Source of the DNA: Ricordea florida
Lineage: Eukaryota > Cnidaria > Anthozoa > Corallimorpharia > Ricordeidae
DNA length: 64,000 nt
Assembly (NCBI GenBank): GCA_949710005.1
Contig: OX453272.1
Span: 4,643,173-4,707,172 of the forward strand
Reading direction: 5' to 3'
In this document: positions 24,601 to 36,305 of the stretch, in pieces
Numbering within the stretch: the stretch's first letter is position 1
Layout: each line of letters opens with the position of its first letter
Translations under genes and position numbers: made by a program
Notes under the pieces: model-generated
Told to the model about the DNA's origin: nothing
The model's database searches: none
What the model saw: the letters and a program-made list of their open reading frames with translations, nothing else

Positions 24601-27600
24601 AGAGGCCAAACTAAGGCAGTGTCACCTCAATAAAACGTTTCTTCCTCATTATGGGTGTGCCAACAGAGGTCACATCCTAGGCAGTATATCCCAAGAGAAA
24701 GTTGGTGAACAAAATATTTTGGCTAATGCTCTTGCTATACTTCATTCCCCAGTGCTGGTAATACTGTAGAACTGTTGCAATTTAAACCATTATGTTTTTA
24801 TTATACCAGGGTTGTCAGGGGAGTAGAAAACACAGGGGAGAGCATTATTTTCATTGCTGTGTTTCTTTGTACCTTCTTTGGAAAACCAGCAAATCGGTTG
24901 AACAGCTGCAGGCACAAACACAAAGGTAGCCAGCTGGGGATATCGCCAGTTGTCAACCCTTTCAGCTAACCCTGATTAAATCCTGCTGCAGCCTTTTATT
25001 ATCTCCAAGGATAGAAGCCTGAGTTCTATTGTTTTATTGATCATGACCGATGATAAACAGAGTTGTAAGAACTGTGTAATACTGTCCCTACGTTTGGACC
25101 ATCAGAAAAAAAAATTAATCAACCATTGGGACTAATATGTAAACCAACATTTTGAAATATAACCCTTTACCTAACATTCTGTTGTAGACAGAAGACATCA
25201 TTTCTGCCCAGTACTGCTACTCCATTTCCAATGAAAATCTTTGCTCCATCATATGGTTTTATGAGGCCCTTGAGGCAATTTCCATCTATATCAGCATACA
25301 CTGATACATTGTCATTCTTTTCAATACCTGTGGATTGACACAGACACACAAAACATGAATGTAAATCACAAGTGAAAGGATCAAAGGTGTTACTGTAACC
25401 CTTTCACTTCCAGGGCTGATCAACATGTAACTTCTCAAAATGACTCACTGCTAGTTGGCTTGATACCTCAGTTGGTTAGAGTATTGCACTGGTCTGGCAA
25501 GCTCATGGGCTGAGCCCCATTCAAGGCTGAATTTGTTTTTTAGGCCTTTTCTCTGCTAAAGTTGGCCACTGGTAGGTAAAACCAAGTGTATAGAGCATCA
25601 GGAATACAGGGAAGGTTCAATGTCATGTCATAACAAGATATTTTGCTAAACATAAGAGCCATCATGCAAAAAAATGAGAATTAACAGTAACCAAAAAACT
25701 CAAGAAACCCTTGTTTTCCTTCTCCACTTTCTTCTTCTTCTTTTTCTTATCATTGTCATAATCATCATCATTATTGTTCTTATCATTAATGTTAATGCCA
25801 ACATTATTGTACACATTGACCTTAATGCCATCAATGCTATCGTTAATGTTATTGTTAAAGTCATCATTAACATTATCGTTATTATTATCGCTAATGTTAT
25901 CATTCCCATTATCATTATTATCGTTGTTAACATCATGATTTTTAACATCATCAAATGTTGCTGTTATTACAATTATCACATCCCGGGGGTAACTTCCTTA
26001 TCAAAGGATAATGGGGATGTGCCGCAGGATGGGGTCACATTTTCACGACTGGATTGATTGTAATTAGGTTGCATTTTCAATAGAGTTACTAAAACAAGGT
26101 CAAATATTTTTGGATTTTCTAGGTAAAAAATTTCTAGTAAGTAGTTAAAAAGTACAGAAAGTTGTTGTTTATTAATTAAGTATGTGTAACAATCTACTCA
26201 CATTACATTCCATTCCTGAAACCGCATTTGAAAATGTGTCAATTCATTTCAAAATGACCTATTTAAAGAATCCTTCTTTTTCTTTTTTAAATAAACACAA
26301 CATTAAGTTACATCACTCTAAGTTATGATGAAGACACTGTAGTGTAGTAGTTAGCATGCCAGACTTCTGAGCAGGAGGTCTGGAGTTTGAGCCCTGTTGG
26401 AAGCACTGTGTTGTTTCCTTAGACAAGAAACATAACTCCACACTGTTTCTCTCCACCCCGGTATATAAATGGGTACAGGCGATACAATGCTGGGGGTAAC
26501 TAGTGTTGTTTCCTCAGATGGGAAACATATAACTCCACACTGCCTCTCTCCACTCAGGTGTATAAATGGGTACCAGCGATATAATGCTGGGGGTAACCCT
26601 GCGTTGGACAATGTATCCCACCCAGGGGTGACTAACAATACGACCAGGTGCTTCACGCCACAGAAACCCCAGCCGTGTGGGCCTTTAGGCCTGCGTGCAC
26701 CTTAATCTTTTACTCTACGTTACATGCATGGACACCTAATAGACTGTTACATGTACATTGTTCAAATAATAATCTACAAAAAAAAACTAAATGACTGTCA
26801 CATACAGTGCACTAGGATTTAATTTTTAAAAAGGCAATACAAACAGTACCAATTAAATGTGGACATGGGACAGAACAATTTCATTAAATGACATACTAAT
26901 TTAAAAGGGAAGTGAAGAGATGATGTTCTTGTGAGACAATGTTTCCATTTTCTTATATGTAAAGGATTGATAAAGTAGAGAAAGTGACTTGGGATTGTGA
27001 AAATTACATTTTACCAAAAGTGACTGAGGTGGGGTCTAAAACTGGCTTGACAAAAAGTATAATGGGGCAGGGGCTCTGAGAGGCTAGCAGCACATACCCC
27101 CCCTTCCCATCATGCATCATATCCTATTCTGACCTACAAATACCAACAAAACACAATTTGTTTATCTTGACTGACTTACCAGGATGAGCAGCCATAATAC
27201 CAGGAGCAAATACATCGGCTCCCCGGAGAACTGCTACACCACACTGTACATCAACAATAATCTCCTTCTTAAATGGCACAATGTCAACATCAGGGCAAAA
27301 GCCATGGATCACCAGAATATCAGGCAGGCTGTGGTGTTTCTCTACTATGAAATGCCTACTCTGTTCGTTATTAAACTGGCTTGCCTGTTTATAAACAGAA
27401 AAGAACTCAGCTGTGCAGAAGTTGACTACTGATGATCTGCTACACGCACTTTGCCTCTCAATACTTATACAATAAAATTGCAAATTGCTGTTAACAGCCA
27501 CCTAATTTTTTGTAAAATGCTTGAAACTGAAATCCTCTATAGCCTGTCCATGTCAACTGGACATTGATAGAATATATTGAGCACACTAGTTCTGAAAAGG

Positions 27601-29842
27601 GCTATATCAGGCTATGTTTCAACAGTTAAATATGAACCAACTTACAAACATTATAAGCCTCTGAGACTCCAATATAAAAATATAAATTCTCCTTTGTGCT
27701 CCCTAAGTATTTGATACAGTACAGTAAGGAGTATGTGACATTACAGCAAGACAGTTCATAACTGAGTATTTCTTTTTCTGATGAGGGTTGATAGTGGCTA
27801 TCAAAAATTCAGTGACCAAAACCAAATTGGGTTCATTCAAAAAGAAGCTAAAAATAGTCACTTATTACATTACGTTTCTATGTGCTGTTACATTCAATCA
27901 AACACTTTCACTTCTGCAATATGACAAAATGTAAAATACTAGTCCTACAAGAACTTTATCAGGGCCACAAAGGAAGATTTCTGTCTAGACACTGAAGTGT
28001 ACAGGAATGAATTACTGACAGGCCACCATGCAATGCTACAGAGAGTAGGGGGGACCCTTCAATGAAAAGAATCTAATCAAGGTGTTAGGGAGAAAGGATG
28101 TTCCTATGCAACATAAACGTTTGCTTAACATCTAAACCATACATCATCCAATATGTCCTGTAGCTCTTGCAGTGCATCATCAAGTGTTACTCTTAGGGTA
28201 TTAACCCGTACTGTGGTGAATAATGGAGGAGTCCCCAGACTGTTTAACAGCTGACTAAATGTTTTACAATTAACTTCTGAATTGGAATCCTGATGGAATA
28301 AAGCAGAAAATTATTTCAAAAGTTGTGGATAGGATCAATTATAGGTCAAAACAATTTTGTCAATAAAAATCAATCCACCAGTATAAGGCATTAATAACAT
28401 CTACAGCACCTACAATGGGAAAATGAAAGAGGGGGGCGTAAGGGGGGTCCGAAAACCGCAAAACCGCACAGAAATATACCAAAAAACCACAAACCGCATC
28501 GGATTTTTTCCCGAATACCGAAACCACACGTATATGGAGACAACAATATGAAAGCTGACGTCAGCAAGACTTGTGATACATCCTGATAACATTGTACATT
28601 AATACTAAACATACCATCATAGCGCTAACAGTATATTGTACTACACTACTGTACTCTATTTACTACAAACCAAATGCCAAGTATGTGGGTCATGTACTTG
28701 AACTAGTACTGATATATCTCCTTTGACTTTGAAAAACTCTGTCAATGGTCCTGTACGTGTTGCATTGGGTGACTGATTACCTTGACGACCCTGTGCGACC
28801 TCAATGACCTCAGTTGCCATCGTCGCACATTGAATAATCAAAGTAACGAGAACAGGAGGCTGTACCGCTGTACGAGCTAACATCTGGCATGGAATTTCAC
28901 GAAGTCGAAGCATCATTGGCCAAAACGACCAAACTGGTTAATCACATTAAGTACTAACTGGAAAAGGCTGTGACTGCAAACCACAGAGTTAAACTGTAAG
29001 CTGATATAATGAACCTTGATGCGTTGTAAAACAAAACACTTTGCTGGCGCTTGCAAAACAACCACATGCCGACCGCCTGCCAACCGTTCTAAAGAGCGTT
29101 ATCACCGCAGACATTTTTTTTCACCGAAAACCGCGACTTAAATGTTGTAATAACCTCAAACCGCTTAGAGTCTTGAAACCGCAATACTGCAAGTTAAAAT
29201 AAAAATTACTGCAAAACCGCACCAAAAATAACGCAAAACCGCATCACCGCAAACCCTTACGCCCCCCTCATGAAAGATGGTTTAATCCAGATGCATATTT
29301 CTGTCTTTCCCACTGATGACCTTAAATATTCTTTTCAGGAAAATAAGTGGTTTTTTATTCCCGCAACATCATTCAGAAAAAAATATTGTCCCAAACATAA
29401 AACTGAACCACAAGATTTTACACAGTTTTTCCCGGAAATTAGGTTGCTGTCGTTAATTAACTTTTATCCCGTAAACATCACATTCGGGCTTAGCACCGCC
29501 GGGTTTACCTCGGTGTAAAAACCTGTGAAGTTTTTCTTTGTTTTTCCACTATTATTTTTGTAGTCTCTATTGTGTTGTCTCCTTTGTTTTCTTTGTTCTA
29601 CGTCACTCGTGAACGTTACAGGTTTTTACACCGAGGACGGCCGGACCGGCAGTTTCGAGATTTGTACGGTTTGTACAATGTGGGGGACAGGCGCGCTGAA
29701 AAAGCTCAACACATACAATCTACAATTATAAAATAAAGAATACTTTCATAACCTTTGTAAAAGGAATTGAAGCTCTAATAAACTCTTTAACATCACTGTT
29801 TGCAAAGCATAGCTGCATATGGAGATCTGCATGAAACATCAT
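15643..29842 (-). CDS. NSUN6: tRNA/mRNA cytosine-C5 methyltransferase NSUN6 (10 exons)
   Basis: Exons in transcript order: 29753-29842, 28143-28289, 27180-27384, 25171-25327, 24272-24432, 19088-19128, 18510-18657, 17636-17796, 16648-16773, 15643-15834. Phases close throughout, giving 475 residues; the human protein is 469. Exons 3-4 encode the PUA domain (CGVAVLRGADVFAPGI, YDGAKIFIGNG). Exons 5-6 make the SAM-binding loop across an intron (DMCASPG / GKTTHLALL). C339 lies in DAPCSALGQRP (motif IV) and C386 in YSTCTVTPQEN (motif VI, catalytic). Both are offset by 13 from human C326 and C373. The C-terminus GFFIAKFVK is the family signature. Known role: m5C at C72 of certain tRNAs and in CUCCA-type mRNA sites. 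Exon 5 uses the acceptor ..TTTTAAG; the nearby ..TGTAG would shift the frame. Exon 1 is the least certain. Introns carry a gypsy element, SINEs and MITEs. Confidence 0.93.
15899..16146 (-). repeat. SINE, minus orientation, diverged copy
   Basis: It shares TACCCATTTATACATCAGGG, GGAGAGAGACAGTGT and the TTGTCTAAGGGAAC block with the better copies at 26335-26702 and 50833-51120. Read on the minus strand, the tRNA-like head lies near 16140. It lies within NSUN6 intron 9. Confidence 0.7.
16199..16279. repeat. Short fold-back repeat
   Basis: TTACACTGTTCAATGTTTGG near 16199 is the near-complement of the run ending CATTGTACAGTGTAA near 16279. The inner arms are GTGCAACCTGTCTTGCAA and TTGCGAGACAGAGTTGCAC, with a loop of about five bases. 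It is in NSUN6 intron 9. Confidence 0.75.
17216..17394. mobile_element. Fold-back MITE with CTAAGG duplication (NSUN6 intron 8)
   Basis: Two arms of about 75 bp are near-perfect inverted copies (TTTGTGATCCGAGATCACAC on the left, GTGTGATCTCGGATCACAAA on the right) around a small loop. The direct repeat CTAAGG flanks it at 17210-17215 and 17395-17400, consistent with a 6-bp target duplication. The two long open frames here on opposite strands are the same arm read twice. Confidence 0.85.
19143..19300 (-). repeat. Degenerate SINE relic
   Basis: GTGGGTGGAGATGG, TTTTTGTCTAAAGAGACAAC and ACAGTGCCAATG recall the SINE family seen at 50833-51120, minus orientation. The head and the 3' part are poorly preserved. 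It is in NSUN6 intron 5. Confidence 0.4.
19606..19742 (+). repeat. 5' LTR of the gypsy element
   Basis: 137 bp, TGTTATATGATAGG ... CCTGTTGAAACA. It contains a TATA-like GATGTATATAAATG and an AATAAA signal (AAAAATAAAGC), so the compact LTR holds promoter and polyadenylation elements. Confidence 0.95.
19784..21085 (+). pseudogene. gag-protease region of the gypsy element, broken
   Basis: The frame begins at the ATG at 19784 and is interrupted by TAA at 19937-19939 and TAG at 20072-20074. From 20075 it is open to 21085. The open part shows a retrotransposon Gag-like helical region, a basic stretch, two CCHC-type zinc knuckles (CKYCGGIH..., CSYCGIMNHFASQC) and the start of an aspartic protease (QLDSGATCNLLP). 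It ends in a (CAGTAG)n expansion whose TAG supplies the stop. Both breaks are single-codon stops; the copy cannot make full Gag. Confidence 0.9.
21228..23771 (+). pseudogene. pol region (RT, RNase H, integrase) of the gypsy element, 5'-truncated
   Basis: The frame is open from 21228. It begins inside the RT palm (KVFSTVDAKNGFWHVEL), then LPFGLCTAPEEFQ and the catalytic TIHDDVLIFG. RNase H follows (LQCDASEKGLGAVLLQ, ESDHKPLE). Integrase has the His-Cys finger (ending ETCDVCRAF), GIDLF, SDNGSQF and the catalytic Glu in SNGKVEAAVKS. The RT N-terminal part and the rest of the protease are missing between 21085 and 21228. No chromodomain is seen. A methionine-initiated reading would start at 21429. 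Treated as non-functional in this copy. Confidence 0.92.
23937..24073 (+). repeat. 3' LTR of the gypsy element
   Basis: 137 bp, two substitutions from the 5' LTR. It is preceded by a polypurine tract and followed by the AGGTG target duplicate. Confidence 0.95.
25456..25550 (+). repeat. tRNA-derived SINE, diverged copy
   Basis: GGCTTGATACCTCAGTTGG, GCTGAGCCCCATTCAAGGC and the TGAATTT..TTTTAGGCC tail match the copy at 44434-44520 with many changes. It is in NSUN6 intron 3. Confidence 0.6.
25690..25980. repeat. ATC/ATT-rich cryptic simple repeat
   Basis: A long run of degenerate trinucleotides (CATCATTATTGTTCTTATCATT-like) keeps several frames open. Predicted peptides are low-complexity Asn/Asp or Ile/Val runs and are not genes. 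It lies in NSUN6 intron 3. Confidence 0.85.
26335..26702 (+). repeat. SINE, plus orientation, with internal duplication
   Basis: A tRNA-like head (GTAGTTAGCATGCCAGACTT, then a box-B-like GGAGTTTGAGCCC) is followed by the family body: TTCCTTAGACAAGAAACAT, CTCTCCAC..GGTATATAAATG, GATACAATGCTGGGGGTAAC. The body segment from about 26400 is repeated at about 26506. The end is GTGTGGGCCTTTAGGCC. It is in NSUN6 intron 3. Confidence 0.85.
28429..29269. mobile_element. 841-bp non-autonomous DNA transposon (NSUN6 intron 1)
   Basis: The ends are inverted copies, GAGGGGGGCGTAAGGG on the left and CCCTTACGCCCCCCTC on the right, flanked by ATGAAA at 28423-28428 and 29270-29275. Subterminal ACCGCAAAACCGCA motifs recur at both ends. 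An 86-codon minus frame (28656-28916) inside it has no recognised similarity. Superfamily unassigned; the 6-8-bp duplication and subterminal repeats could fit hAT. Confidence 0.85.
29507..29638. repeat. Spaced 20-bp inverted repeat
   Basis: CCTCGGTGTAAAAACCTGT near 29507 and ACAGGTTTTTACACCGAGG near 29619 are perfect complements about 95 bp apart. They lie just beyond the 3' side of NSUN6 exon 1, inside intron 1. Confidence 0.7.
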
Positions 29843-32231
29843 CAGACGTCCGCCATTTTGACTGTGACTTGTTCCCACACCTCCCGAGCCACTTCACAGG
29901 ACTCCCAATTGTATTTACGGGAACGCCCGGGGAGGGCGGGGGGGGGGGGGGAGGTGCGCTCCCATAAATTTCTGATACATGTGTGCCGCGAGGGGTCGTA
30001 AACCCTGACCCTATTTAAGGATGAAGGAAACAAAAATTGATACCCTACTTTAGGCCCAAAGCCGAAAAATAACACCCTATGCAAGAGAAAAACAAAAACT
30101 AAAAATAACTTGAGCGGAAAAACACAGTCTTTGTAAAATCGCTTTGCTAATACTTTAACTATAACAGATCATTTGTTTCCGCTTAATTGGGTATATATTA
30201 GCGCATTGCTATTTTAGCTGATACAATTTAAGCATTCTATCTAAGGATCAGGCCGGGAACACTATGCCAAAATGTGCAAAAATGATACCCTATTTAAGGG
30301 TCGAGAACCTCAAAAACCGTACCCTATCCCGCGGCACATACCTATATAGCCCATATATGGGATTAACCCCTCCGGGCGGGAACGTCTGCGGTGAAAGCAC
30401 CATAGCGAGCTTTATACTGGCAAGTTAAATCCACCTTACACTTTCTTTAAGAGACGTTTCCGACCTTCACACCGTGCCAAAAGACATGATTTTCTTCAGT
30501 AAGAAGGAGTGCTTCAAACTTTTACGACTGATTTTTCTCTTTTAAAGTATAATATTCCAAAATGAGAACCTTCCTCGAAAATGGCGAAACGCTTCAACTG
30601 ACTCGTTATGCATAATGTCGTAAGAATGTGAAGAATTTGCTAAACTGTTTGGCCAGTTTGCTCCATAACTCGACTTCGACACCGAATTCATACTTAAAAA
30701 TATTATCCGTCTCAGACGGATAATTCGTCTCTGACCGATAATTCGTTTCTAGATTAAATCTGCCAATGGGACGAAAGTAGAATTAAAAACAAAACCAGTC
30801 ACTTCATACTAGGAGGCTATTACTATGTTCATACATAGTAATAGTAATATCAAATTTCTAATAATGAGCACACTCATAAAAACGATGGGCGTCTATCTGT
30901 GCTTGCAGATCGAGAAGTGAGAGTGGAAGTTAACATTACAAAAATGACGACAAAAGGAAAGACGCAAAACGAAGAAAAACGTAGGAGTTGTCATCTTGAA
31001 AAGGTCACGTCGCCGTCAATTGTATTGATCGGCTCGTGTCATATTCAGCGACCGGTCACGAATTTCGTGTTTAATTTCATTCTCGTGGCGTAGCCATGCA
31101 GAGGATCGCCTGTTTTTGTCACAGGCTTTCCCAGCTCTAAACTTGAAAGTGTTTGTTAGGAAAATGCAACTGCTTTGTTTTAGGTTTTTTAGCTATTAGA
31201 AAATGAGACCTTTTTCAATAAAATCCACTAACTTCGTCCCTGTGTAGTATTTTATGGTGCCGTCCAATTCTAAGGCCTTCATTGTCATATTTATTTATTT
31301 ATAATTACTTTTTTTTGCATTGGAGTATCGGGAGCTTGGGCCGCCTGCGGTTTTTGTACGTGCCGTGTGAAGATGTTGAGCAGAAAAATAAAATAAAATG
31401 TACATCACGGGAGGGGGCTCCTGTGATAAAACTACAATCTTTGTTCTGATGAGGTCAGAGTGCGGAAAACGTTGGCAGTTACGGTTTTCTGGTTGGAAAA
31501 GGAGTAACTTGATTTTAGGGTTTTCACGGTTACGCATATATTGAATATATTATTTTGGAAATGAGCCGAAGGAAATACGAGACTCTTTTTCCACGACTGC
31601 CCCACCCTAAATACTCTCACGACACTTTAGGGGAAGATTTTGTTGTCGCCGAGAGGCAAACTACCGTCGGCTGAAATGCAAAATTCCTCCCAAAAAAATT
31701 CTGAACGAGCAATTGAAAAGTCTAATTAAAAAACACAATTGGAAACATGGGACCATTAATATTTAGAAATGAAAGAACACAAAAGAGAGCTCATGGCGGT
31801 TCTCACTGTGTCATGAATGATCATCTTTCCATCCGGTCTCAATTAGCTGATAGTCAATTAATCGCAGGTGCAAATAAACGCTAGCTTGAGAAATTCAAAT
31901 TTTGCTCAACATTTGTTTTACCGTGTTTTGTACGGTGAACAGTTTTCATATGGCAGTGCAATTAGTCAGTAGTTTATTACGCGCTGTCTCCAAACATGAC
32001 TTATAAAGAGGATATGAAGGCTAATATCCAATTTATATATTATGTACTCACTTTAATAATGTACTAAGAGCGAATGTCAAGTGACGTCACTTGTCAATTA
32101 TCGCTTCAATCTGAAATATTTCCGCCGCGAGTGCTGCATCATATCGCCGATCATGTTGCTTTATAAGGCGGCTTCGATGGTAGATGGACCAGAGAACCGC
32201 GGTTAAGTAAGGATCTAGGTCATACGGAGAC
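29843..32231. other. Divergent intergenic region between NSUN6 and the two-exon GPCR
   Basis: NSUN6 (minus) and the receptor (plus) start at opposite ends, so both promoters lie here. A poly-G tract near 29937-29950 and a GGGGAGGGCGG / CCCCTCCGGGCG pair (near 29930 and 30368) suggest a degraded MITE. Motifs such as GATACCCTATTTAAGG recur at 30000-30320. No other gene was found. Confidence 0.5.
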
Positions 32232-35200
32232 ATGACTCTTGCCGAAGGTGACACCGACAATTTGACAAGAGAAATAAAGACTTTACAAGGGGATGAAATC
32301 GAATCTAATGAATGGCAGGCATTTCAAATCGTCTTCTGGACTCTCCTCACCGTAGTGACCGTGGTTGGAAATGGCCTCGTCTTGGCTTGTGTTGCCCTTA
32401 GAAAACGCCGAAATTTATCCACCTACAAGTTCTATGGAAGTCTTGCCTTGGGCGATCTTCTAGTCGGTAAGTTGCTTCTAAAGAAAGGTGTATATGTTTT
32501 ATGATGAAATTATTATAGAGCAATTTGTATCACGCTGGCGTGAAGACTCACCATAAATTCTAGTTCTTCATATGTCATCGAGTAATGGCTGAGAATATTA
32601 GAAACACGACATTATGGTTCAATAATTATTTTATGACTGCGCTTTGCAGAGCAAATATTTGTCAACCTTTACTCTTAAAGCGTCGAAGTGTTCGAGTGTT
32701 AAAAGCAGTGATGCAGAAAACTGCTTTTTATTCTCATAAACTGTGTTTACAGAAAAAGCCACTGATCCGCGAAATAAACTCAAAGCTTTCTTCAATAATA
32801 TTCATAAGAAAACTTGTCGAAATATTAACGAAGTGTATTGAGATAAATTTCGTACATCCGGAACGCGGAAGGCAGAACTTTCAATTTAATTTATTTAAAG
32901 GAAAAATGTTTCGGCAATTACAGGAGAATATTAAGTAAAGCGAACAAAATTGTGCTTTAGAATGGTGAATTATTTGTATTATTTCTCTCTCTGAACTCCG
33001 TTCATTGTGGCTAATTTTAATTTAAAAATGTTACGGCATATTTTACATTATAAATGAAAGTGGCTTCGTATATATGAATTATTACTTCCTCTACCTAATT
33101 TCCCCTGAATTGATATGTGAAGAGAAGGGGTGAAGCGAAATTGGTGAACTTCAACTGGTTTGGAATGCGTGACCTATAACCCCCTCTCAGGATAACATCA
33201 AGTTGAATACATTCCAACATAAACAATGAAAGAATACGGTAATTGTCAAATAAAAGGGTTTCTTTTGTTTAAACCGAAACTTAGCACACATTTCGGCGTA
33301 TCCAAATTCTTGACCAGGGAGCCGTTTCTTGAAAGTCCGGGTAATAGGCCCTTTGCAGCTAAGCCATCACGTGACCTACTTTTCATAAAATTATGGGTTA
33401 TAACTTAACAAATGCCAGAAATGGAAAGAGCGCATCGAAAATACCAAAATGGCCAAGTTTGAGGCCCCTGGCATTAAAGAGTAAGTTTATACGACAGCTT
33501 GAATTTTCGGAAAATTTAGAGGATTTGTATGGAAAATGTTGCTGGAGAGCAAGGCCTCCAATGTAACCGGTAAGTTGCCCGGACCGGACCCCTAGGCTTG
33601 AAAGAATATTGAACTTGATTTATTAGCAGTCATAAAGCAGGTTATCTGAGAAGGAGATTACTCCTAATAAAACCAATGTCAAAGAGATAGAAAGGTTATT
33701 AGCTTCACATCATGGAGACAAAAGCCGATGGCAGGCCCCTGGGTGCACCATTAAAAGCTTCAAAAACAGGCTACATGTTAAATCTGAGAGTTTCCGTTTC
33801 ATCTGATGACGGTGATATTTCCGTGAAAAACCAACCGAACACAACAACCAACCGAGATCGAAGCAAGTTTTTATACCTGTAAAACTTCGAAAGGTCAAAT
33901 TTAAAATTCATTGATGGGACGGCGGACAAACGTAATTGTTAAATTTTGTAGATCTAAAGCAAGACAGAGCAATATAGAGTGAACCTTGCTACTCTTGGGA
34001 AATTAAAAATAGAACCGTGAGGTTGAACAAAGGTATTGCTTGCAAAGTTGCCAAATGAAACAGCGCGTTGTTTTTCTACTAATCTGCTCGCATCTGTAGA
34101 CTTACTTTCTCACTTCATTCCTACGGTAACAGCTTACATAAAATCATCACTTGTGCAATGTGGTGTTGCATTCACTTCACCTGCTTGAGAAAGGGAAGCT
34201 CTTGTTTTGAGCACGCCGAACTTTTTCGGCGGCTGAAATTCATGTCATTGCTCGGCGAATCTCCGGAAATATAATTACAGTAAAACCCCACAACGCTGAG
34301 TGCTCAAGGGCCCGCAGTTTGACGTTCGTATTTCTGTTGGACGCACAGGTCTGTTAAAGTCGGCGTGCGGGACATCCGGTCGCCTTATCTACCTGGTCAA
34401 AAGGACACGGGTGTTTGGCATAAGGGCCTTGCCAGAAATGGGAGCTCAGAGGCAAAAATAGGAGATCTTAAGAACTGCTACTCGACTTAAGAAAAATATG
34501 AGCTTGTTGCAGGAGCCCATAACAATAAGGGCTCCTATTCCTTTTTAGGTCATTACTCCAACACGGTAAAATATGATACTATTCTTAACTCCTGTTTCGC
34601 AGGAATTAAAACAAAAGAATTGTTACACAGGCCAATCAAACTGCGTGATTAAGCGCACTACAAATTCCTGGGGTTAGTTTTAGCGAATGTTTTAGAGTTT
34701 CCTCCAAGTTGTCAAAGTCTTTTTGTCTGAGTGTTTCGCGCGTGCGAAATATGAATCATGATTTTGAAAATAACCCCATTTGCTACTGTGCAAGGAAGGT
34801 AACCCAGCACAGGAACGCTCGTTGTCATGGGTTACTGTTAGGCTTATTACCATATTTTTCTTCAGCCTGTGGAGGATATGGGTTGTTCTGGATATTGCGA
34901 GGCAAAATAGTCTTGCATTGAAAACAAGAAATCGCTCTCTCCATTTAGCATGAGAGATGTAGTGTTAATAGTGTCAATGTCATTAGAAATATCAACTGGT
35001 GATTGAAGTTTTACAGCAATTTATCTTTCTGCTTCTCTCTTCAGGAATGTTTGGCGCTCCTCTTCTCCTGGCCGCGGCATGTCGTCTAGAATGGAGCATG
35101 GGACTGGGACTTTGTTATGCATTTTCTTCCGTGATTTCTACATCACTAAACGTTTCCATTATGACGTTGTTTCTGATAAGCCTGGACCGTTTAAACGCCG

Positions 35201-36018
35201 TTTCCAAACCGTTTCTCTATAGAGCTAGAGAGACGTTTACACAGAAGTGGACTATCTTGTTAATCGGTTTTGCACTGTTTCATTCTGTGTTTTGGGGCGT
35301 GGCACCTCTTGTGGGCTGGGGAGAGATAGTTAGGGACAGCACAACCCACACATGCAAACCTAACTGGTCAGCGAAAGGATTAGTGAACAATATCTACTCC
35401 CTGGGACTGGCTGTCTTCGCTTTTGCAATCCCAGTTATATCAATGATAGTTGTTTACTTTATTATTTACTATCGCTCTAAGGTGAGCAGGCGTTTTATGA
35501 CAAGGCGACAAGAGGTTAACACACAGGAAGAAAAGGCCCGTCAACAGCAGCAAAACGCAGTCTTACGAACGGTGATAATAATTGTCGGAGCTTTTGCGTT
35601 ATGTTGGCTTCCTTACACGGTTTCAACAACATTTCGGCTCTTTGCGAAGTCATCTCCCCCATCATGGCTGGTTCATTTGGGCTTGATGCTTGCTTTGTCT
35701 AACAGTGCAGTGAATCCCGTAATTTACTCTGCGTTTGATAAAGGTATGCGGGACGAATTTAAACGACTCTGCCATTTCTGCGCAGGAAAACAAGCGACTT
35801 CCGCAGAAGATGTAGCTAGGAGTAGACGAAGCAGTTCAAACGTGGCGTCCATCAACGCCACGCTCACAAAGATTAGCAACGAAACTTTGAACAGAATTAT
35901 TCAGGAAGGAAAGAACAGCAAAAACCCCACTCCATCTGGTTCTTCAGATAATATAAACAACTTTGTGAAGAATATAGACCTGAGAATGGAAGAACATGCA
36001 AAGGAAACCTGGGTATGA
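32232..36018 (+). CDS. Class A GPCR, opsin/amine-like fold, two exons, C-terminal PDZ ligand
   Basis: Exons 32232-32466 and 35045-36018 join G|GA to give 402 residues. The join restores TM2 (GSLALGDLLVG|MFGAPLL). Landmarks: an N-linked site NLT near residue 10, GNGLVLACV in TM1, CRLEW before TM3, SLDRL for DRY, GWGE...TCKPNW in ECL2, a long basic ICL3, ALCWLPYTV in TM6 and NSAVNPVIY in TM7. The ECL2 and TM7 style recalls opsins. However, the residue six before the NPVIY Asn is Leu, so the retinal-binding lysine is absent. The tail is Ser-rich (RSRRSSSN) and ends ETWV, a strong class I PDZ ligand. The ligand is unknown. An isolated GTG/ATG start in the second exon is not needed. The 2.6-kb intron shows no clear mobile element. 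Confidence 0.88.
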
Positions 36019-36222
36019 ATAAATTAAATATAAAAACGACACATGTACCACAGTACACCCAACACTCAGGGGTGACATGTGACAAACAAAACTTGCAAGT
36101 GATGTGTTTCCGAAGTTTTATCAAAAACACTGGCGAAGGAATAGAGAAGAGGGAGTATCTAAATACTTACAATGGGAGTTCGTGCCATCCATCAGGTTTT
36201 GTAAAAACTGTGTGCTGTCATT

Positions 36223-36305
36223 ATCATCATCATTATTATCATCATCATCATCATCATAGACATTATTATCATTGTCATCATTATCACCATCATCAAGATC
36301 ATCAT
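36223..36305. repeat. (CAT)n microsatellite
   Basis: An interrupted CAT/CATTAT run just downstream of the receptor stop codon; a poly-His reading of it is an artefact. Confidence 0.85.

Noticed and set aside
24573..24601. Microexon to repair the NSUN6 exon 4-5 frame
   Set aside because: Using the upstream AAG acceptor at 24433 restores frame and the family motif GVAVCMT without an extra exon.
25662..26057. Asn/Asp- or Ile/Val-rich proteins
   Set aside because: Translation of a degenerate ATC/ATT simple repeat.
32585..32938. 117-codon plus frame between the GPCR exons
   Set aside because: Lies inside the receptor intron, with no recognisable domain and composition like the surrounding intron.
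33798..33840. Hammerhead-like CTGATGA..GAAAA in the GPCR intron
   Set aside because: No proper stem II junction, no GAAAC and no cleavage triplet in place.
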